Shown: positions 20,344 through 31,958, counted from the stretch's first letter. The stretch is DNA of 64,000 bases from Pachysolen tannophilus NRRL Y-2460 (GCA_001661245.1 KV454011.1:1558834-1622833), one strand, 5' to 3'. The notes: generated by a model from the sequence alone, not told the origin. Numbers and translations: made by a program.

Positions 20344-23245
20344 TAATATAACTTACGTTGATACTTTTTGCAATAAAGATGAAAATAATGTTAAACAGTC
20401 ATCAAAAAATAAAATAAGCATATGGAAAGAAATTAAAGTGTTGACAAAGAGAACATTTATCTTATCTGTGAGAGATACATACTCTTTGTCAATGTTACTT
20501 GGAAGTATAATTGTTATGGCCTTTGCATGTGGATGGTTATTTTACAAACCTACTCCAGATATTGCAGGTATAAGAACTATAGAATCACAATTATATGTCA
20601 TGCAAGAAGTTGTTGGTTTTGTACCGTTATTTTTTGAAATATCAAGGTTATGCAGTGCAGATGGGAAAGCTTTTTATAGAGAAAAGAATGAAGGTATCAT
20701 ATCCGTTTTTGGATGGCTAGTAAGCCGAAGAATTGCAAAATTTTTTGTTGAAGACTTTGCTATTTCTTTAATTTTTAGTGTAATTTCATATTTTATGTGG
20801 GGGCTAAGAACTGAAGGTAGCGCTTCTTATTTTTTGATATTTTTTTCTAATGCTTTATTGGTTAACTTAACAGGTATGACATGTGCCATGTTATGCTTTG
20901 CATTGGGTACCGATTTCTCAACCGCAAGTTTGGTTTCTAATTTATTTTACCAATTGCAAAATAATGGTGGTGGGTTTTTCGTCAATTCCAAGTCAATGCC
21001 AGTTTACGTTAGATGGGTGAAATATATATCTTACTTCTGGTATAGTTATGGAGCTCTAGCTTCTAACCAGTTTTCTAATTGGAGAGGTGATTGCATAGGA
21101 ACGGATGAAGAATGTTTAGAATACACTGGTGAATATATTTTGAAAACTTTGGGCTTTTCGGAAAATTTTATAAAATTACCAATTTCCATTCTTGTTGCGT
21201 GGTGCTTTTGTTTTTACCTGGCTGCTGGAATAATTTTAAAGTATAAGAATACTGATGTTACTATGTCAAAACCAAAAGTCAGTAAATTGATTAAGATGAA
21301 GTCAGGACCAAATGAGAAAGAGGAAACAATTACCCAAGAGCATCTCACAAATGGTATAAATGGAATAGATATTACTCTCAAAGATATCCAGTTATGGGTA
21401 ATGCCTAAGACTTTTCAATTTGGAATATTCACAATCTTATACGAATGGGCTATTGATAAATTTTTCAAAAAGAAAAATGTTACAACTATAGAAAAGCTTG
21501 AGAAGAAAAAAAATTCAAAAAAATTGTTAAATAATATTTCAGCATCTTTTAAATCTGGAAAGGTCAATGCTATATTAGGGCCTTCAGGAAGTGGGAAATC
21601 AACTTTGCTAAATCTTTTGGCAGGAAGATTATCAAAGAATTACAATTTCATAAGTTCAGGTGAATTTTTCATAAATAATGCTCCGTTGAAACAAGGTACT
21701 TCGTTTGGAAAATTTTGTTCCTACGTTTTACAACATGATACACATTTAATACCAAATTTAACAGTTAAAGAGACATTATATTTTCAAGCTAAGTTGAGGT
21801 TACCAAAGGAATTGAAGGATGACGATACTAAGTTAAACAATATAGTTGATGATTTGATCAATAAAATTGGATTAAAAGATTGCGAAAACATTTTAATTGG
21901 AGATGAATTGAACAAAGGATTAAGTGGTGGAGAGAAAAAACGTGTTTCGATAGCAATCCAATTATTGGATAAAAGTAGGATTTTATTATTGGATGAACCA
22001 ACATCAGGCCTAGATTCATTTACTGCTTCTCAAATTCTTGAATTGTTGAATCAATTGGCTACTGAAGATAATAAAACTATTATATTAACGATACATCAAC
22101 CTAAAGCAGAGTTATTCAATCATTTTGGGAATATCTTGTTATTAAGCAGAGGTGGGAATGTTGTTTATAATGATAATATAAAAGAAATCTCCACTTATTT
22201 CCAAAATTTGGGATTTGAGTGTCCAAAGATGGTCAATATTGCCGATTTTGTGTTGGATTTAGTTTCACAAAATGTTGATGAGGATTTGAAAACTTCAAAT
22301 GATAGAGTTAAAAAGTTGATAAACTCATGGTCTGAAAAACAAAATAACAAAGTTGTTAATTCTTTAAATACTTCTGGTGAATATCAAGAATTATCTAATT
22401 TGATTATAAGGAAATCAAAGTCAAGTTTTACAGACTGTTTCGTAACCGTGACCAAAAGACAAATGTTGACCATGTTTAGAAACCCTAACGTGATTTTTTG
22501 TAGAGTTATTCAAGTATTAGGACTTGGTGTTCTTCAAGCATTGTTCTTCAGTCCTTTGAGTAATTCAGCTGATAGTATTTCCAATAGATTGGGGTTGATT
22601 CAAGAAGTAATGAATTTATATTATGTGGGATTCATCAACAATGTCACCTTATATCCAACTGAAAAAAATTATTTTTACTCAGATTATACAGATCAAATTT
22701 ACGATATAGAAGCATTTTTCTTTGCTTACCTTTCAGTGGAACTACCTTCAGAGATCTTAACAAGTGCAGTATTTGCAGTATTGGTTTCCATCGTGCCTGG
22801 TTTGCCAAGAACTGCTGAAATGTATTTCACCACTTTTTACGTCTCATTCATATGCATCAACACTGGAGAATCTCTAGGAATCATAATCAATACATGTTTT
22901 GATAAGTTGGAAATTGCAGTCAACGTCTTGGCAAATATCATGATTGTTGTTATCTTCATGGCCGGTACGATGTCGTTAACCCTGCCGAAATTTTTCAAAG
23001 CTTGGAACTACATAAGCCCGTTGAAGTATTCAGTTGGAAGCGTCTCCAAATTAGCATTTGAAAACCAAGAGTTTGTTTGTGAGGTTGGTGACTCCTGTAG
23101 CTTACACACCGGTAACGCTGTCTTGCAATACTACGGGTTGAATTGTGATTACAAGACTTTCATGGGTGCTTTAGCAGTAGTACTTGTAGCCTACAGAATC
23201 CTCAGTTATTTATCACTATGTTTGAAACTTAGAATGAGTAGATAG
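19262..23245 (+). CDS. Full-length ABCG-type (NBD-TMD)2 ABC transporter, YOL075C-like
   Basis: This 1327-residue transporter has two repeated halves, each with the nucleotide-binding domain before the membrane domain. The first half has Walker A GASGSGKT at 95-102, signature LSGGE at 203-207, Walker B LLFLDEPTTGLDS, and a membrane block near 390-640. The second half has Walker A GPSGSGKST from residue 773, signature GLSGGEKKR at 886, Walker B ILLLDEPTSGLDS, and a C-terminal membrane block. Size, order and the paired short NBDs are closest to S. cerevisiae YOL075C rather than the PDR5 group, because both signature motifs look intact. The substrate is unknown. An 11-12 residue Asn run lies between the first NBD and its membrane domain. 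I use the first ATG in frame, preceded by two uORFs. Confidence 0.88.
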
Positions 23246-23600
23246 ATTGACTATACAGCAATAAAAACAATCACCACTCGCATATATACCTTTGTTCTAC
23301 TCGTAGATATAGATAGATCTCGTAGATGAATCACATACCTTTCCTCTCTCTATTCTGGACAAGATGAGCAATTTCTAAGAGGTTTGGCAGACCGCGATAA
23401 AACCCGATAAGGCAAAGGAATTAAATATAAATCAGAAAAGGTTTATATTTATTACCATAATATAAAAAGCAAGAACTAACAAAGAATTTATCTAATTTAA
23501 TCCATCTTTGAATATAGCAGGCGTATCTACATTGAATTGAGTCATCAGTGAATAAAGGAAATAGAATTAGAAGAGAGAAAAAAAAAAGGAAAAAAAAGAC
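23246..23600. other. Intergenic region before NPC2
   Basis: CTCGTAGAT is repeated (about 23299 and 23319) among ATAGATAG units. An ACTAAC (about 23476) followed by TATAGCAG (to about 23521) could mark a leader intron 3' end, but no good donor is seen. A purine-rich GGAAAAAAAGAC directly precedes the ATG. Confidence 0.5.
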
Positions 23601-24146
23601 ATGGCTGAAGTTAATAGATATTGCTTATTATTTTTGCTTTTTGTTTCAACTATTGTTGCGCTTCCCTTTAATGTTATAAGTCCTTTTCTTAAGGAGGTAG
23701 CAGCAGCTTTACCAGGTGAAAAGCCTGTTCCAGGTGATTCTCCAGTATCTATTTGTGATTCTGATCAAGCTCAGATTTTGTCTTTGACTTCATTAGTGAT
23801 TTCTCCAAATCCTCCTGTTAGAAACCTGAATTTAACGATAAGCGCTCTTGGTGTCTTAGATAAGACTATTGAAGATGGCGCTTACGTTGAGGTTGATGTT
23901 AGATACGGTTATATTAAGTTATTGCACCAAATCTTTGATATCTGTGAAGAAATCCAACAAGTCAATATGACTTGTCCAATTGAGAAAGGTGAACATGATA
24001 TTACAAAAGAAGTTGAAATTCCAAATGAGGTTCCTCCAGGTAAATATGTCGTTTACGCTAGAGCTTATACAAAAGATGACGAATTTATCGCTTGCATTAC
24101 TGGTACTGTTGAGTTCCCTATCCAAAACGGAATCTTTGGCTTTTAA
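23601..24146 (+). CDS. NPC2: Npc2-type ML-domain lipid-binding protein
   Basis: This 181-residue secretory protein starts with a hydrophobic signal peptide (about residues 1-20, ending VALP). It then has an ML domain with NPPVRNLNLTISALG near 70-84, GAYVEVDVRYG near 93-103, and the cysteines expected for disulfides (C52, C115, C125, C165). Fungal Npc2 proteins bind sterol or phosphatidylinositol/phosphatidylglycerol in the vacuole lumen and pass sterol to Ncr1. Two or three N-glycosylation sequons (NLT, NMT) are visible. Residue 76 is a CTG codon at a position that is usually polar or small in fungal relatives. It is convergent with FTH1. Confidence 0.9.
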   Translation: MAEVNRYCLLFLLFVSTIVALPFNVISPFLKEVAAALPGEKPVPGDSPVSICDSDQAQILSLTSLVISPNPPVRNLNLTISALGVLDKTIEDGAYVEVDVRYGYIKLLHQIFDICEEIQQVNMTCPIEKGEHDITKEVEIPNEVPPGKYVVYARAYTKDDEFIACITGTVEFPIQNGIFGF

Positions 24147-24413
24147 TGAAACTTAATATTACATTATGTACTTTTTTTCTTCTTTCTTTTTTTTTTTTTT
24201 TTATTATTATTATTATTGAATTATTTGAATTATTTGAAAGTTATTGATTATTTTCTACAAATTATTTTAGTTGCTAGAAGTACCAAGACCTTATGTCTCC
24301 ATGTGTGTATTTCCTTTCCCCTTTTCTGATAGCCGAATCATCCATCAATGTAAAAAAAAAATGCTTATAATTAATTATATTGAGCTGTAAAATTATAAAT
24401 AATGCTTTAAAAA

Positions 24414-25748
24414 CTAAAAAGTTTCAACCACAACTGTATTTTCCGTTCTTGAAGAATTCGTACCCATAAGTGGATTCAACGATTCATCTTGTTTATTGTT
24501 ATTATTAGAGTTATTATTGTTATCATTTATCAGTATGTCCTGTAAAGACTCAATCTCTTGATAATTTGAACTGTCATTGGCAACACCTCCTTGTAAAAAT
24601 TTAGTTGGATTCAGCAAATCATTTTCAATTATTGAATTATAAATTGCTATTCTTTTCTTAATTTTTTTTAATTGAAATTTAATTGGTAAAAACGGTATAT
24701 AACCATGTTTTTCCAGATATAATTTTGTCTTTAATACAATTATTACAAAAAGCCAATACAGGTTATAACTTATTACCGAACCATATGTTGCTGAATTGGT
24801 CCAACCTAAGAGTGCATTAAATAACATCCATCCACCATCAGTTAACCCATTACAACAATTGACATGCCAAATCGAATTCACAATATCATAAGATCCTGGT
24901 CCTGATCCAACTTCTGACATATCTTGACCATTACATCTTCTAACATATTGCTCCAACTCTAAAAACCAAACACCTCTTGACATCAATCCTGCAGAAACCA
25001 AATATAAAAAACAACTTGAAAGTATTAAAAAATATTTTAATGACAATTTCATGCTACCTCTATACAAGGAAACTCCAATAATTGCACCTATAGAGCCACC
25101 GGCTATTACTGCTAATGGAACAGAAGACAGAGGTGCACTGGCACCTATACCACCCACAAATACAACAGCTTCTAAACCTTCTCTTAAAGTTGTAACAAAT
25201 GGTAATAAACCTAAAGCATATTTTCTAGTAAATTTCTTAAAATATATTGTAATTTTTTTAAGTAAAGATAATTTATGTTGTTCAATAACTAAACCTCCTG
25301 CTCTTACTTCATCATTATCGCTTTCAACATTTGAATCTAAAGATTTTTGTAATTTATATTTCCACTTGATTTGCAACTGATTTATTCTCAATAATGCTAA
25401 ACCCATAACACTTATTAATAAAGAACTTAAAACACTAAATATTCCTTCCCATAATCTCTCTGTTAATGACCACAAATCATTTCCTATAAAATAAAAAACC
25501 AACACGAAAAAACCTCCCAAGAAAAGACATATCGATAAACCAAAAAGACTTCCAAGCCAAACTTGTAATCGTAAATTTCTATAAGTCCTATCAGGAATAG
25601 TTAATTCTACTTTGCCTGTTATCGGATCATGAATAGTGTAGTTCTGTTTTAAAAACGACAATAATACCGATATTATTATCGACGATTCAAGTGTCTCTCT
25701 TAATATTATGAAAAATATTTGAACCGAAAAATAATCCCCAAACACCAT
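24414..25748 (-). CDS. FTH1: Vacuolar high-affinity iron permease (Ftr1/Fth1 family)
   Basis: This 444-residue multispanning permease has the two REXXE iron-binding motifs of the family: RETLE at 17-21 and REGLE at 189-193. The start (FGDYFSVQIFFI), CNGQDMSEVGxGPGSYDI, WHVNCCNG, GWTNSATxGSVISYN and HGYIPFLPI match Fth1, the vacuolar paralogue, more closely than plasma-membrane Ftr1. With a Fet5-type multicopper oxidase, Fth1 exports iron from the vacuole. The hydrophilic loop that is long in S. cerevisiae Fth1 (after residue 35) is short here, and there is an Asn-rich C-terminal tail. CTG codons occur at residue 330 (Ala in Fth1) and residue 207 (Leu in Fth1). A 12-bp repeat array lies upstream. 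Confidence 0.93.
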   Translation of the reverse strand: MVFGDYFSVQIFFIILRETLESSIIISVLLSFLKQNYTIHDPITGKVELTIPDRTYRNLRLQVWLGSLFGLSICLFLGGFFVLVFYFIGNDLWSLTERLWEGIFSVLSSLLISVMGLALLRINQLQIKWKYKLQKSLDSNVESDNDEVRAGGLVIEQHKLSLLKKITIYFKKFTRKYALGLLPFVTTLREGLEAVVFVGGIGASAPLSSVPLAVIAGGSIGAIIGVSLYRGSMKLSLKYFLILSSCFLYLVSAGLMSRGVWFLELEQYVRRCNGQDMSEVGSGPGSYDIVNSIWHVNCCNGLTDGGWMLFNALLGWTNSATYGSVISYNLYWLFVIIVLKTKLYLEKHGYIPFLPIKFQLKKIKKRIAIYNSIIENDLLNPTKFLQGGVANDSSNYQEIESLQDILINDNNNNSNNNNKQDESLNPLMGTNSSRTENTVVVETF

Positions 25749-26234
25749 CTCTCCACCGATCTTTTATCTTCAACTGAAAATATTCTAACTTTACCTATTG
25801 TAAATAGCAACTATCAATATTTCAAGCAACGATTTATTTTATCAACTAGTGCAAGACATCAATTTTTTCCAATGAGTTTCTTTATGTATGTTTTCAAAGT
25901 TTTTTCTTTTACCGAAAAAGTGACGCAAAAAGTGACACGCAAAGTGACACGCAAAGTGACTTTGAAATGGCGTGTCGCTGATTTTGGACTATAGCAGCTT
26001 TAACCATTATCTACGAAAAGAATTGAGTTTAAATATTCAGGTCATTGACCATAATTAAAACATATAGACAGTTCATGGTCTCAAAAACAAAATAAAACTT
26101 TATAATATTACATATAACAACTAAAACTAACTCGTAAGAAAATAACAAAATAAGAATTTAAAAATAAAAACTGTTTTTTTTTTTTTTTTTTTTTTTTTTT
26201 TTCTTTCTTCTTCTTTACTTTCAGTGTACATCGA
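25749..26234. other. FTH1 upstream region and MLP1 3' flank
   Basis: It holds the FTH1 promoter with a repeat array (separate entry) and the MLP1 3' flank with a 31-base T tract (about 26174-26202). No gene is visible. Confidence 0.6.
25915..25963. repeat. Short tandem repeat of AAAGTGACACGC upstream of FTH1
   Basis: Four AAAGTGAC units in tandem, three of them followed by (AC)GC, with 12-14 bp period, 165-215 bp upstream of the FTH1 ATG. An inverted relative (GCGTGTCGC) follows at about 25970-25978. The period and promoter position suggest an array of regulator sites. Confidence 0.6.
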
Positions 26235-29200
26235 TTATTGATTTTTTGGTTTCTTCTCCTGTGAGCCATGAGTGCTTTCTTCGGCCGCTCTCTTGATCCG
26301 CTGATCATTATTATTATCGGTAGTCTGACCAGATGTTTCATTTTCAGAAGTGGCAGCAACATCTTTTGAAGTTTGTTGAGGTCTCATAACTTGAGGACGT
26401 TTCAACTTACTTCCTTGATAGGGTACTTTTGAAGATACGGGCTTTGAGGGCATCCCAGCTGGCATAGATTGCTTATTAGAATTTGGGTTTGATCCTGATG
26501 CAGGGGGAGTATTCCCCTTTTCAGTTGAGGAGGAAGCGTTTTCGTATTTTGCAAGTTGTTCTTTGACTTTTTCCAATTGACGCTGTGTTATTCTATGTCT
26601 CATTTCATTTTCCTTTATAGCCAAGTTTCTACCATCTTCTTTTGCCTTTCTGATTGCTTCTTCATTTTCCTTTTTCAATCTTTCAATCTCCGTTGTCAAT
26701 TCTTCGAGTTTCTTGGAATCGATCAGATTTTCATTTCCATTTCTTTTTTTCAATTCTTCATTAATACGAGCTTGGATATTCTCCTCACATTTTGCCTTCA
26801 AAATATCTTCTTTTCTTTTAATTTCTTCTTCTGCTTCCTTTTTAAATTTCTCAAAACGTTTATTAGCAATTGCATTAATTTTATCCTCATGAGGTTCACG
26901 AATTCTTTTCTTTAATTCATCACATGCCTGTTTAACTTTTTCATCCGTGATCTTGTTCTGTTCTACTTTCCATTCCTCTTTTAATTTTTCAACATCAACA
27001 CCACCAGTACTTGAAGTTTGTTGATCCTTTTCTTTAGCAGCAAATTCCTTACGTAACTTGGCCTCAAGTTCCTTTTTAACATCAACTTTAATTCTAAACT
27101 TTTCTTTTTCAAATTCAACATTTTTTTGCTTAATGAGTTCTGATTTCTCTTTTTCAAATTCAGCTTTTAATGTTGCAAGATCGGATGACAGAGTAGATAC
27201 TCCAGAAGATTTATCATGCGATGCTTCTTTTAAAGAAGTAATTTCCTTCTCTAAAACAACAACCCGTTCTTGAAATTCATCTCTAGATTTAGAAAGCTGA
27301 GAAATCTTTTCTGATGATTCTTGCTCAACTTTTTGTAAAGATGAACGAGCTTCTTCCAAATCTTTACTGATTACATCTAAGTTAGATCCTGATTCACCAG
27401 CTGCAATTGATTTTGAAGAGCTCTCTACTAATAATGAGGTATCAGATAATTTCTTCTTCAATTCTTCAATTTCTGTGGCTGAAGATTCAACCAAATCCTG
27501 ATATTTTTTCTTTTCATCATCCAAATCTTTTTTAGTAGCTTCAATGATTCCACGGAATTTAGTTAATCTAGCATTAGCTTGTTGGGTTATATCTTTCTTC
27601 TCTTGTTGCGACTTAGCTTCGGCATCCGTTAACTGTTTTTTCAAATCTTCAACTTCATTGATCTTTGGTTCTAACTCTTCAAATTTCTTTTTCAATGATT
27701 CGTATTCTTCAGGATCAACACGATTATAGTTCTGTAAAATATCCTGGTTCCTCTTTTTCCAGTGATCAATTTCTGTGATGTTCAAATTAATCTGTTTATC
27801 CTTTACTTCAAGCTCAGCTTTTAATTCAATAACTTGCACTTCTAATGGCTCGACTTTATTCTTGGTCAACTCTAATTCCTTCTCCAAAACTTTAATTTTC
27901 TCTAGATATTGGTGCGATTCTTGACGCAAAGTATTATTACTTTCTCTTAAGATATCTAACTGATCAATTTTCTCTTTCAAGCTCTTATACTCTTCTGCTA
28001 TAGAGGACGATTTCGATTCACGAACCTGTAATTTCATTAACTCCGATTTAAGTTCATCTAATTCTTGATTAACTATTTTCAAGTTTTGACGAAGTCTCTT
28101 TTGCTCTTGAACTGAAACTTCTAATTGTGCATCTGATATTTCCTTTTCATTACGTAAAAATGAAATAACTTCCATGAGCTCTTCTCTTGAACCTGAGATA
28201 TCCACGTCTGGCAGAGACATATCACCTTCATTTGCTTCCCTTTGTTGCTTAGCTAACGCCTCTAGTTGGTTAAGAACCATACGGTTTTGAAGAGCAAGAT
28301 CTTCGCTGTGAGATTTAGCAATTCTTAACTCCTCTTCTAAAGTAGCTCTTCTGTTTTCCCAGCTTTGTTCTGCCAATTCCAAAGCTTTTTTCGAGTCTCT
28401 GGCTTCAATGGTTAATTCCTGTATTGTGACATTTAGAGAATTTTGCTCTTCCCTTAAAATACTATTGGTCTTATATATTTCCGCATGCTTTTGTAACTCT
28501 GCTTCATAATTCTTTTGAGTAGTATCAGTTAACTTGACCTGTTCTTTTAGATCTTCTTGAATCAGAGATATTTTTGTTTCATATTCTTCTCTCACTTTAT
28601 CCGTATCAGCAGCTCTAACTTTTAATATCGAGATTTCACTATTCAATTCCTCAATGGTTTGTGAGCTTTCTCTTTTGATAGTATCAATTTCGTCATTCAA
28701 ATGACTAATCTTGTCATTTAATTCATCAATTTGAACCACTAACTTCTTATTTTCCTCAACAGACTCATTGAATTTACCTTCGATAGATGTTTTATATGCA
28801 TCATATGAAGATGTTAAATCATTGATCTGTTTCTCAGCCGCAGCTGCAATGGCCTTGAATTGCTCTACACTTTCATTTGCACTTTGCAAATCACTGACAG
28901 TATTTTCTAACTGTAATCGAGTATCTTCCAATTCTCTTTGTAGCTTATCTTCAACTGTCTGTCCCTCTAAGGAAGATTCGGATGAGTATTCATAAACTTT
29001 CATTTGTTGTTTGACTTGCAATTGCTTATTTAAAGATTCTATGTTTGCCTGCAAATGATCAACGGTGGTTCTTTTACTAGCTAAATCCTCTCTGGTTTCT
29101 GCTAATTCCTTCCTCAAAGCATCCATTCTTTCCTGATATGCCTTCGAATCAGAATCTTTTCTCAATAAAGTTGCCCTCAATTCCTGGGTATTTTCTTCCA

Positions 29201-31958
29201 ATTTGAGTTTTAATGTTGATAATTCATCTTCTAGAGATTGTATAGTTTTGTTCAATCTAGCAGTAGAATCATTAAAATTCTTGTTACGTTCGTTTTCCAA
29301 TCTCTGTAAGTCAGTAATCAACGACTGTAAACGTGATTTCTCGCTCATCAAAGAAGAATTCTCTTCGGTTAGCCTTTTCTCAACCGCTTTCCATAGCGAT
29401 CTCTCAGCTTTCAAGTTAGAATTTTCTAAACCAATGCTCTCAACAATTGATTTGGTTTGTAACAATTCTTCGGTTATCTGTCGATTCTTCAAATCATGTC
29501 TAGTCAAATTATCTTGTAATATAGAAGCCCTTTTTCTTAACTCCTCGTTTTCAGACTTACAATATTTCAAATTTTCCTGTAAAGACTTTAGACGTTCGTC
29601 TAAGAAATCTGAGCTGGACTTGGTTTTTGCTAATTGGATTGAGAGATCTGATTTAGTTGCCGTCAACTCGCTGATCTGTCTATTCAAAGTAGTTATAGTA
29701 TCATGTGTTTCATTTTTGAAAGCTTTGAATTCTTCTTCCTTTTCCTTCAATATTGTTTTGGTTTTCTCATGTTTCAGTAATAGCATATCAAATTCAGGTA
29801 TTGGTGAAGAACAATCAATACCGTTAACATTATCGTTTCTACTACCTGCAATTGATCTAAACATATCACGTTCTCTTGTTACGGAGCTCAATTTAGATTC
29901 AACTGATTTAATCTCTTCTTGTAAAGTTACAATAGCTTCTTTAGCTTCAGCAATGGCAACGCTCTCCAAGTTATTCAACTTTTCTTGGTTTGTTTTCTCT
30001 TGCACTTCTAATTTAGTACCTAATTGCCTTGTAATCTTTAATAACTCCTCATTTTTGGTTGTCAAATCGACAATATCATTAAATTTTACTAGTCTTCCGG
30101 ATATCAATCTATCAGTATCAGACTGATCCAAATCATCCATAGTTAATTTATTGTCCACCATCTTATTGATCTTTTCCTTTTCTTCCTTAGTCAAATTTTG
30201 TTCATTGTTTGTTTTCAACATTAATCGAATCGTTAAATTAGCAACTTGTTTTGATAAGTCAATTTTCTCTTTACGTAATACGTTCAATTCAAATTCATAT
30301 TCATTCATTTTAGTGGTCCAAACTTTGTTTTCATTCAACAAATCGTCTTTTTCTCTAGAAACCTTTTCCAATAATATGGAAAGTTCGCTTAATTCAACTT
30401 CTAAAGTGGAACATCTTTCTCTCGTTGCTTCAATAGCAGGAACTTTATTGTTTAACTCTTCGACAAATTGTTTTACTTGTTTTTCCAAATTTTCTTTCAA
30501 TCTTTTTTCTTTTAGTAATTGTTTTTTCATTAATTGAAAATCAGAATATAATTGGCTTAAAGAGATTCCACCTCCTAAATTCTTCAAAGTTTGCTGAGCA
30601 TTAGCACTTAAATGTATATTAGTTTTCTTTTCTTCTTTCACTCCTTTAGGTGTAATCGGAGTTTTCTCTTTATCATTTGTTGGTTTATATAATGATTCGT
30701 CATCTCCGTTAGCTAAGGCTTCAATCGTTTCTTCAAATTGACGAGCTCTTGATTCTGCAATTTGAGCTCTTCTTTGAACATTTTCCAATTCTATCTTCAG
30801 ATCAGCAGCATCTTTAGCAACTTCAGATCTCATTGAGTCTATTGAATCTTCCAAATATTTAATTCTGTCTTTTCTCTCATCGTTCGATTTGGTTAATATA
30901 GATATCAAACTATCCTTTGAAGACATTTCCTTGGCAAAATCTTCTTTTTGATAAGCCATTTTATCATTTAATTCTTTGATTTGGAACAATGAATTATCTA
31001 GCTTCTTGGAGGTATTGTTGAAGTTTTCTAATAAATTATTATATTTGAAATTAATTGAGTTCAATTCTGATTTACAAGTATCAAGCTCTGACTGTAATGT
31101 TGATAATTCTTCATTTTTAGAAGTTTTAAAAAGTTTAATTTCTTCTATTTTTTTACTCAATTGTTCTTCATACCATGATAAATTTTTCTTTAAAATCTCC
31201 AACTCTTGATTTATTGAGCTTTTATCGAATTTCAACTTTATACATTCACTAGAAACTTGTTGATTTTTTGACTCTAATTCCATTAATTGAGCTCTTAGTT
31301 CTCTATTATTATTACTTAAATTATCCAAATCAGTTGTAAGATTAGTTATTTGTTCTTCTTTTTTCCTAATTCTTTCAAAAGCTTGAATTTTTTCTTTATT
31401 TGCAGCAGCTAATAAACGATTACTTTCTTCAACTTTCTTGGAATCTCCAATCTTCTCCACTTCTAAAGTAGAAACTTTCTGCTCTAATTCAACTCTCTTT
31501 GATTCGGAATTTATAGATTTTTCACGTAAAGATGCATTTTCATCAGTCAAAGTAGTTACTTTTTTTTTCAATAATTCTATTTTCTTATTACTAATATGAG
31601 TCAATTGCTCCAAGTTTATCTCTAAAACAGTCTTATCTGATTTCAACACTTGAAACTCATTTATCTTAAAATTTATTTTTACCAACAAATTTTTATCGAC
31701 AGATTCCAATAAAGATTTATCAGCGTTTAAATTTAAAGCAATATATTCAATATCCAAAGTATCCGAGCTCTGTGAAGCTGAATGCTGTCCACCATGGCTC
31801 GAGGATTCTTCTAGGCTCAAACCTTTAGAAGGCAGTACATCTTGAGTTTCTGTGTTCACCAACGATTGCAGTTCCTGTTGTTGTTGTTGTTGTTGTTGTC
31901 CAGAAGCCTCTTCTGAAAGACTCTCTTGATTTGACTTTTGATTATTCACGTCACTCAT
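26235..31958 (-). CDS. MLP1: Nuclear pore basket coiled-coil protein (Mlp1/TPR)
   Basis: This 1907-residue protein is almost wholly predicted coiled coil from about residue 70 to 1700, with heptad-rich Glu/Lys/Leu/Gln sequence and a few breaks (for example 420-460). The size and architecture match Mlp1/Mlp2 and metazoan TPR: a long parallel coiled-coil rod followed by a C-terminal disordered basic tail ending in RIKRAAEESTHGSQEKKPKNQ-like sequence with nuclear-signal character. The segment around VEKRLTEENSSLMSEKSRLQ resembles the conserved TPR/MLP central block. These proteins form the nuclear basket and act in mRNP quality control and SUMO-protease tethering. A short Gln run lies near residue 20. 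Rod-like coiled coils can mislead, so the name rests mainly on length, layout and that block. Confidence 0.82.
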   Translation of the reverse strand: MSDVNNQKSNQESLSEEASGQQQQQQQQELQSLVNTETQDVLPSKGLSLEESSSHGGQHSASQSSDTLDIEYIALNLNADKSLLESVDKNLLVKINFKINEFQVLKSDKTVLEINLEQLTHISNKKIELLKKKVTTLTDENASLREKSINSESKRVELEQKVSTLEVEKIGDSKKVEESNRLLAAANKEKIQAFERIRKKEEQITNLTTDLDNLSNNNRELRAQLMELESKNQQVSSECIKLKFDKSSINQELEILKKNLSWYEEQLSKKIEEIKLFKTSKNEELSTLQSELDTCKSELNSINFKYNNLLENFNNTSKKLDNSLFQIKELNDKMAYQKEDFAKEMSSKDSLISILTKSNDERKDRIKYLEDSIDSMRSEVAKDAADLKIELENVQRRAQIAESRARQFEETIEALANGDDESLYKPTNDKEKTPITPKGVKEEKKTNIHLSANAQQTLKNLGGGISLSQLYSDFQLMKKQLLKEKRLKENLEKQVKQFVEELNNKVPAIEATRERCSTLEVELSELSILLEKVSREKDDLLNENKVWTTKMNEYEFELNVLRKEKIDLSKQVANLTIRLMLKTNNEQNLTKEEKEKINKMVDNKLTMDDLDQSDTDRLISGRLVKFNDIVDLTTKNEELLKITRQLGTKLEVQEKTNQEKLNNLESVAIAEAKEAIVTLQEEIKSVESKLSSVTRERDMFRSIAGSRNDNVNGIDCSSPIPEFDMLLLKHEKTKTILKEKEEEFKAFKNETHDTITTLNRQISELTATKSDLSIQLAKTKSSSDFLDERLKSLQENLKYCKSENEELRKRASILQDNLTRHDLKNRQITEELLQTKSIVESIGLENSNLKAERSLWKAVEKRLTEENSSLMSEKSRLQSLITDLQRLENERNKNFNDSTARLNKTIQSLEDELSTLKLKLEENTQELRATLLRKDSDSKAYQERMDALRKELAETREDLASKRTTVDHLQANIESLNKQLQVKQQMKVYEYSSESSLEGQTVEDKLQRELEDTRLQLENTVSDLQSANESVEQFKAIAAAAEKQINDLTSSYDAYKTSIEGKFNESVEENKKLVVQIDELNDKISHLNDEIDTIKRESSQTIEELNSEISILKVRAADTDKVREEYETKISLIQEDLKEQVKLTDTTQKNYEAELQKHAEIYKTNSILREEQNSLNVTIQELTIEARDSKKALELAEQSWENRRATLEEELRIAKSHSEDLALQNRMVLNQLEALAKQQREANEGDMSLPDVDISGSREELMEVISFLRNEKEISDAQLEVSVQEQKRLRQNLKIVNQELDELKSELMKLQVRESKSSSIAEEYKSLKEKIDQLDILRESNNTLRQESHQYLEKIKVLEKELELTKNKVEPLEVQVIELKAELEVKDKQINLNITEIDHWKKRNQDILQNYNRVDPEEYESLKKKFEELEPKINEVEDLKKQLTDAEAKSQQEKKDITQQANARLTKFRGIIEATKKDLDDEKKKYQDLVESSATEIEELKKKLSDTSLLVESSSKSIAAGESGSNLDVISKDLEEARSSLQKVEQESSEKISQLSKSRDEFQERVVVLEKEITSLKEASHDKSSGVSTLSSDLATLKAEFEKEKSELIKQKNVEFEKEKFRIKVDVKKELEAKLRKEFAAKEKDQQTSSTGGVDVEKLKEEWKVEQNKITDEKVKQACDELKKRIREPHEDKINAIANKRFEKFKKEAEEEIKRKEDILKAKCEENIQARINEELKKRNGNENLIDSKKLEELTTEIERLKKENEEAIRKAKEDGRNLAIKENEMRHRITQRQLEKVKEQLAKYENASSSTEKGNTPPASGSNPNSNKQSMPAGMPSKPVSSKVPYQGSKLKRPQVMRPQQTSKDVAATSENETSGQTTDNNNDQRIKRAAEESTHGSQEKKPKNQ

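Noticed and set aside
29203-30126. 307-codon frame opposite MLP1, with several others on that strand
   Set aside because: Antisense shadow of a long Glu/Lys-rich coiled coil; Ser/Leu/Phe-rich with no domain.
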